From assembly GCA_026982835.1 (NCBI GenBank), contig JALSGI010000881.1, forward strand, positions 1 through 8,155: DNA of 8,155 nucleotides. Direction: 5' to 3'. The notes beneath the pieces are model-generated. The model was not told the DNA's origin, made no database searches, and worked only from the letters and a program-made list of their open reading frames with translations. This stretch comes from Planctomycetota bacterium. Its GTDB lineage: Bacteria; Planctomycetota; Planctomycetia; Pirellulales; S012-138. The translations under genes and the position numbers were made by a program. Of the stretch, positions 7,201 to 8,155 are shown in pieces (within the stretch, counting starts at the first letter, position 1; every line of letters starts with the position of its first letter).

Positions 7201-7218
7201 CAATATGATATCATATTG
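7201..7218. promoter_or_regulatory. Perfect 18-bp palindrome, probable operator of the SPFH gene
   Basis: CAATATGATATCATATTG is a perfect palindrome (two 9-base halves with no spacer), strikingly A/T-rich in a GC-rich region. It covers the candidate -10 box of the SPFH promoter, so a protein bound here would block transcription. The ribbon-helix-helix protein encoded in the same unit is the natural candidate; such dimers bind short symmetric half-sites. That this protein binds here is inference. Confidence 0.65.
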
Positions 7219-7234
7219 AAATACACCTTGTCCA
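7205..7234 (-). promoter_or_regulatory. Sigma-70-like promoter of the SPFH-RHH unit
   Basis: On the minus strand TGGACA (7234-7229) and TATCAT (7210-7205) are 18 bases apart, each matching consensus at five of six positions. Initiation near 7198 would give a leader of about 27 bases with the strong ribosome site inside it. The -10 lies in the palindrome. Confidence 0.6.
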
Positions 7235-7334
7235 GTCTTTTTCCGCCTGCACCCCTTGCTGCCGGTTCACGAGTTGGGCCTCTGTACCAGCGGGGGCGTC
7301 TCGGGCTCCGGGGCTGCCGCGGCCTGCGGCCGCA

Positions 7335-7359
7335 CCCGGGGTTGCCGATTCGCCCCGGG
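7335..7359. repeat. GC stem-loop upstream of the ABC permease
   Basis: CCCGGGG (7335-7341) and CCCCGGG (7353-7359) form a perfect 7-bp all-GC stem with an 11-base loop. It lies in the 271-base divergent spacer (7171-7441), about 80 bases before the permease start. No T-run follows on either strand. The rest of the spacer between 7219 and 7441 shows no gene and no clear plus-strand promoter. Confidence 0.4.
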
Positions 7360-7441
7360 GGTTTCAAACTGGCTGGTAGAGTTGCGTCGGGCTGCGCCGT
7401 AGTTGTTCGTGGACGTTCCCGCCCGGAAGAAAGCCACACCG

Positions 7442-8155
7442 ATGAGTCTTGTTCGCATCGCCTGGCGGAACCTGCGCCAGCGCACGCTCTCCAGCACCCT
7501 GACCAGTCTGTCGATGGCCCTGGGCGTGGGTCTGATCGTAGCCGTGCTGGTGATCCTCAACACGCTCCAGGGCACGTTCACCCGCAACGTGCAGGGGTTC
7601 GACATCATCGTCGGGGCCAAGGGGAGCCGCATCCAGTTGGTGCTCAACACGCTGTATCACATCAGCCAGCCGGTGGAGAACATTCCCTATGCCTATTACC
7701 TGGAGTTTACCGAGGGCCGCTTTCGCCGTGCGGTGGAGGCGGCCATTCCGGTGTGCCTGGGGGACAACTACCGGGGCTATCGCGTGGTGGGCACCGTGCC
7801 GGAGCTGTTCGAGCTGGAGCTGCCCGACGGGAGCCGCTACCAGTTCCTCCAGGGACGCAACTTCCGCCGGGAGAACTTCTTTGAGGCCGTGGTGGGCTAT
7901 GTGGCCGCACGCCGCACCGGGCTGAAAGTGGGCGACAAGTTCCGTCCCACCCACGGCATCGCCACCGAAGTGGAAGGTCACGAGCACGACCCCTTCACCG
8001 TGGTGGGTATCCTGGCCCCCACGGGCACACCCAACGATCGGGCCATTTTTATCAACATGGAGGGGTTCTATCTGCTGGAAGGGCACGCGCTGGATCGCAA
8101 GGTGCGTAAGCTCCCCCCGGAACTGTTCAGCCCCCGCGTGCGGCAGCTGGTCTTC
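7442..8155 (+). CDS. ABC transporter permease, MacB/LolE (FtsX-like) type, 3' end beyond the window
   Basis: The frame is open from the ATG at 7442 to the right edge: 238 codons, no stop. The start MSLVRIAWRNLRQRTLSSTLT is the typical opening of this permease family, with a basic cytoplasmic end leading into the first membrane segment (about residues 19-43, LTSLSMALGVGLIVAVLVIL). After it comes a large periplasmic domain of MacB-PCD type, including FDIIVGAKGSRIQLVLNTLY, GRNFRRENFFEAVVGYVAAR, LKVGDKF, a His-rich patch (THGIATEVEGHEHD) and FTVVGILAPTGTPNDRAIFI. The later three membrane segments are missing because of the edge. Proteins of this type move lipoproteins, lipids or peptides across the envelope, or transmit force, together with a separate ATPase. 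No ATPase gene is in the window; it is probably downstream. The substrate cannot be deduced. The ribosome site is weak (GGAAG about 14 bases upstream). A GTG at 7409 is possible but less fitting. Confidence 0.92.
   Translation, partial: MSLVRIAWRNLRQRTLSSTLTSLSMALGVGLIVAVLVILNTLQGTFTRNVQGFDIIVGAKGSRIQLVLNTLYHISQPVENIPYAYYLEFTEGRFRRAVEAAIPVCLGDNYRGYRVVGTVPELFELELPDGSRYQFLQGRNFRRENFFEAVVGYVAARRTGLKVGDKFRPTHGIATEVEGHEHDPFTVVGILAPTGTPNDRAIFINMEGFYLLEGHALDRKVRKLPPELFSPRVRQLVF

Noticed and set aside
7216..7884. Plus-strand open frame of 222 codons overlapping the permease start
   Set aside because: It is a shifted frame of the permease with a Gly/Arg/His-rich translation; the frame from 7442 has clear permease features.

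Overview
The window is a GC-rich stretch of bacterial chromosome with eight protein genes, two of them cut by the window edges. It contains no RNA genes, insertion sequences or CRISPR. Low-GC3 gene starts, long hydrophobic signal peptides, an AccB with the EAMKVFNEI biotinyl motif and a secreted thioredoxin-like/CAP-like protein suggest a member of Planctomycetota, possibly a Pirellulales or Thermoguttaceae relative. That placement rests on general family knowledge and is moderately supported at best.

Layout, left to right. At 1-836 (minus) there is an unrecognised exported protein that runs off the left edge. A 292-base divergent spacer follows. At 1129-2061 (plus) there is an exported two-domain protein, thioredoxin-like then CAP/SCP-like. 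It meets accC tail to tail with only 4 bases between the stop codons. A minus-strand cluster then reads bioD (4937-4203), accB (3992-3504), accC (3427-2066). It joins the penultimate step of biotin synthesis to the biotin carrier and biotin carboxylase subunits of acetyl-CoA carboxylase. Diverging from bioD is a small unrecognised membrane protein (5121-5711, plus).

The most interesting part is the right third. A minus-strand pair encodes a two-membrane-segment SPFH/Band 7 protein (7170-6181) and a 68-residue ribbon-helix-helix DNA-binding protein (6073-5867). The SPFH gene has a near-ideal ribosome site and a sigma-70-like promoter whose -10 box lies inside a perfect 18-bp palindrome (7201-7218). 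Two back-to-back stem-loops fill the gap between the SPFH stop and the ribbon-helix-helix gene. This looks like a self-regulated module: the small protein is the obvious candidate to bind the palindrome, and the hairpins could set the ratio of the two products. Diverging from it at 7442 is an ABC-transporter permease of the MacB/LolE type that runs off the right edge.

Several start codons are uncertain (gene at 1129 versus 1069; bioD at 4937 versus 4967; the TTG start of the ribbon-helix-helix gene). Each is explained in its entry. No hairpin-plus-T-run terminator was found anywhere in the window.
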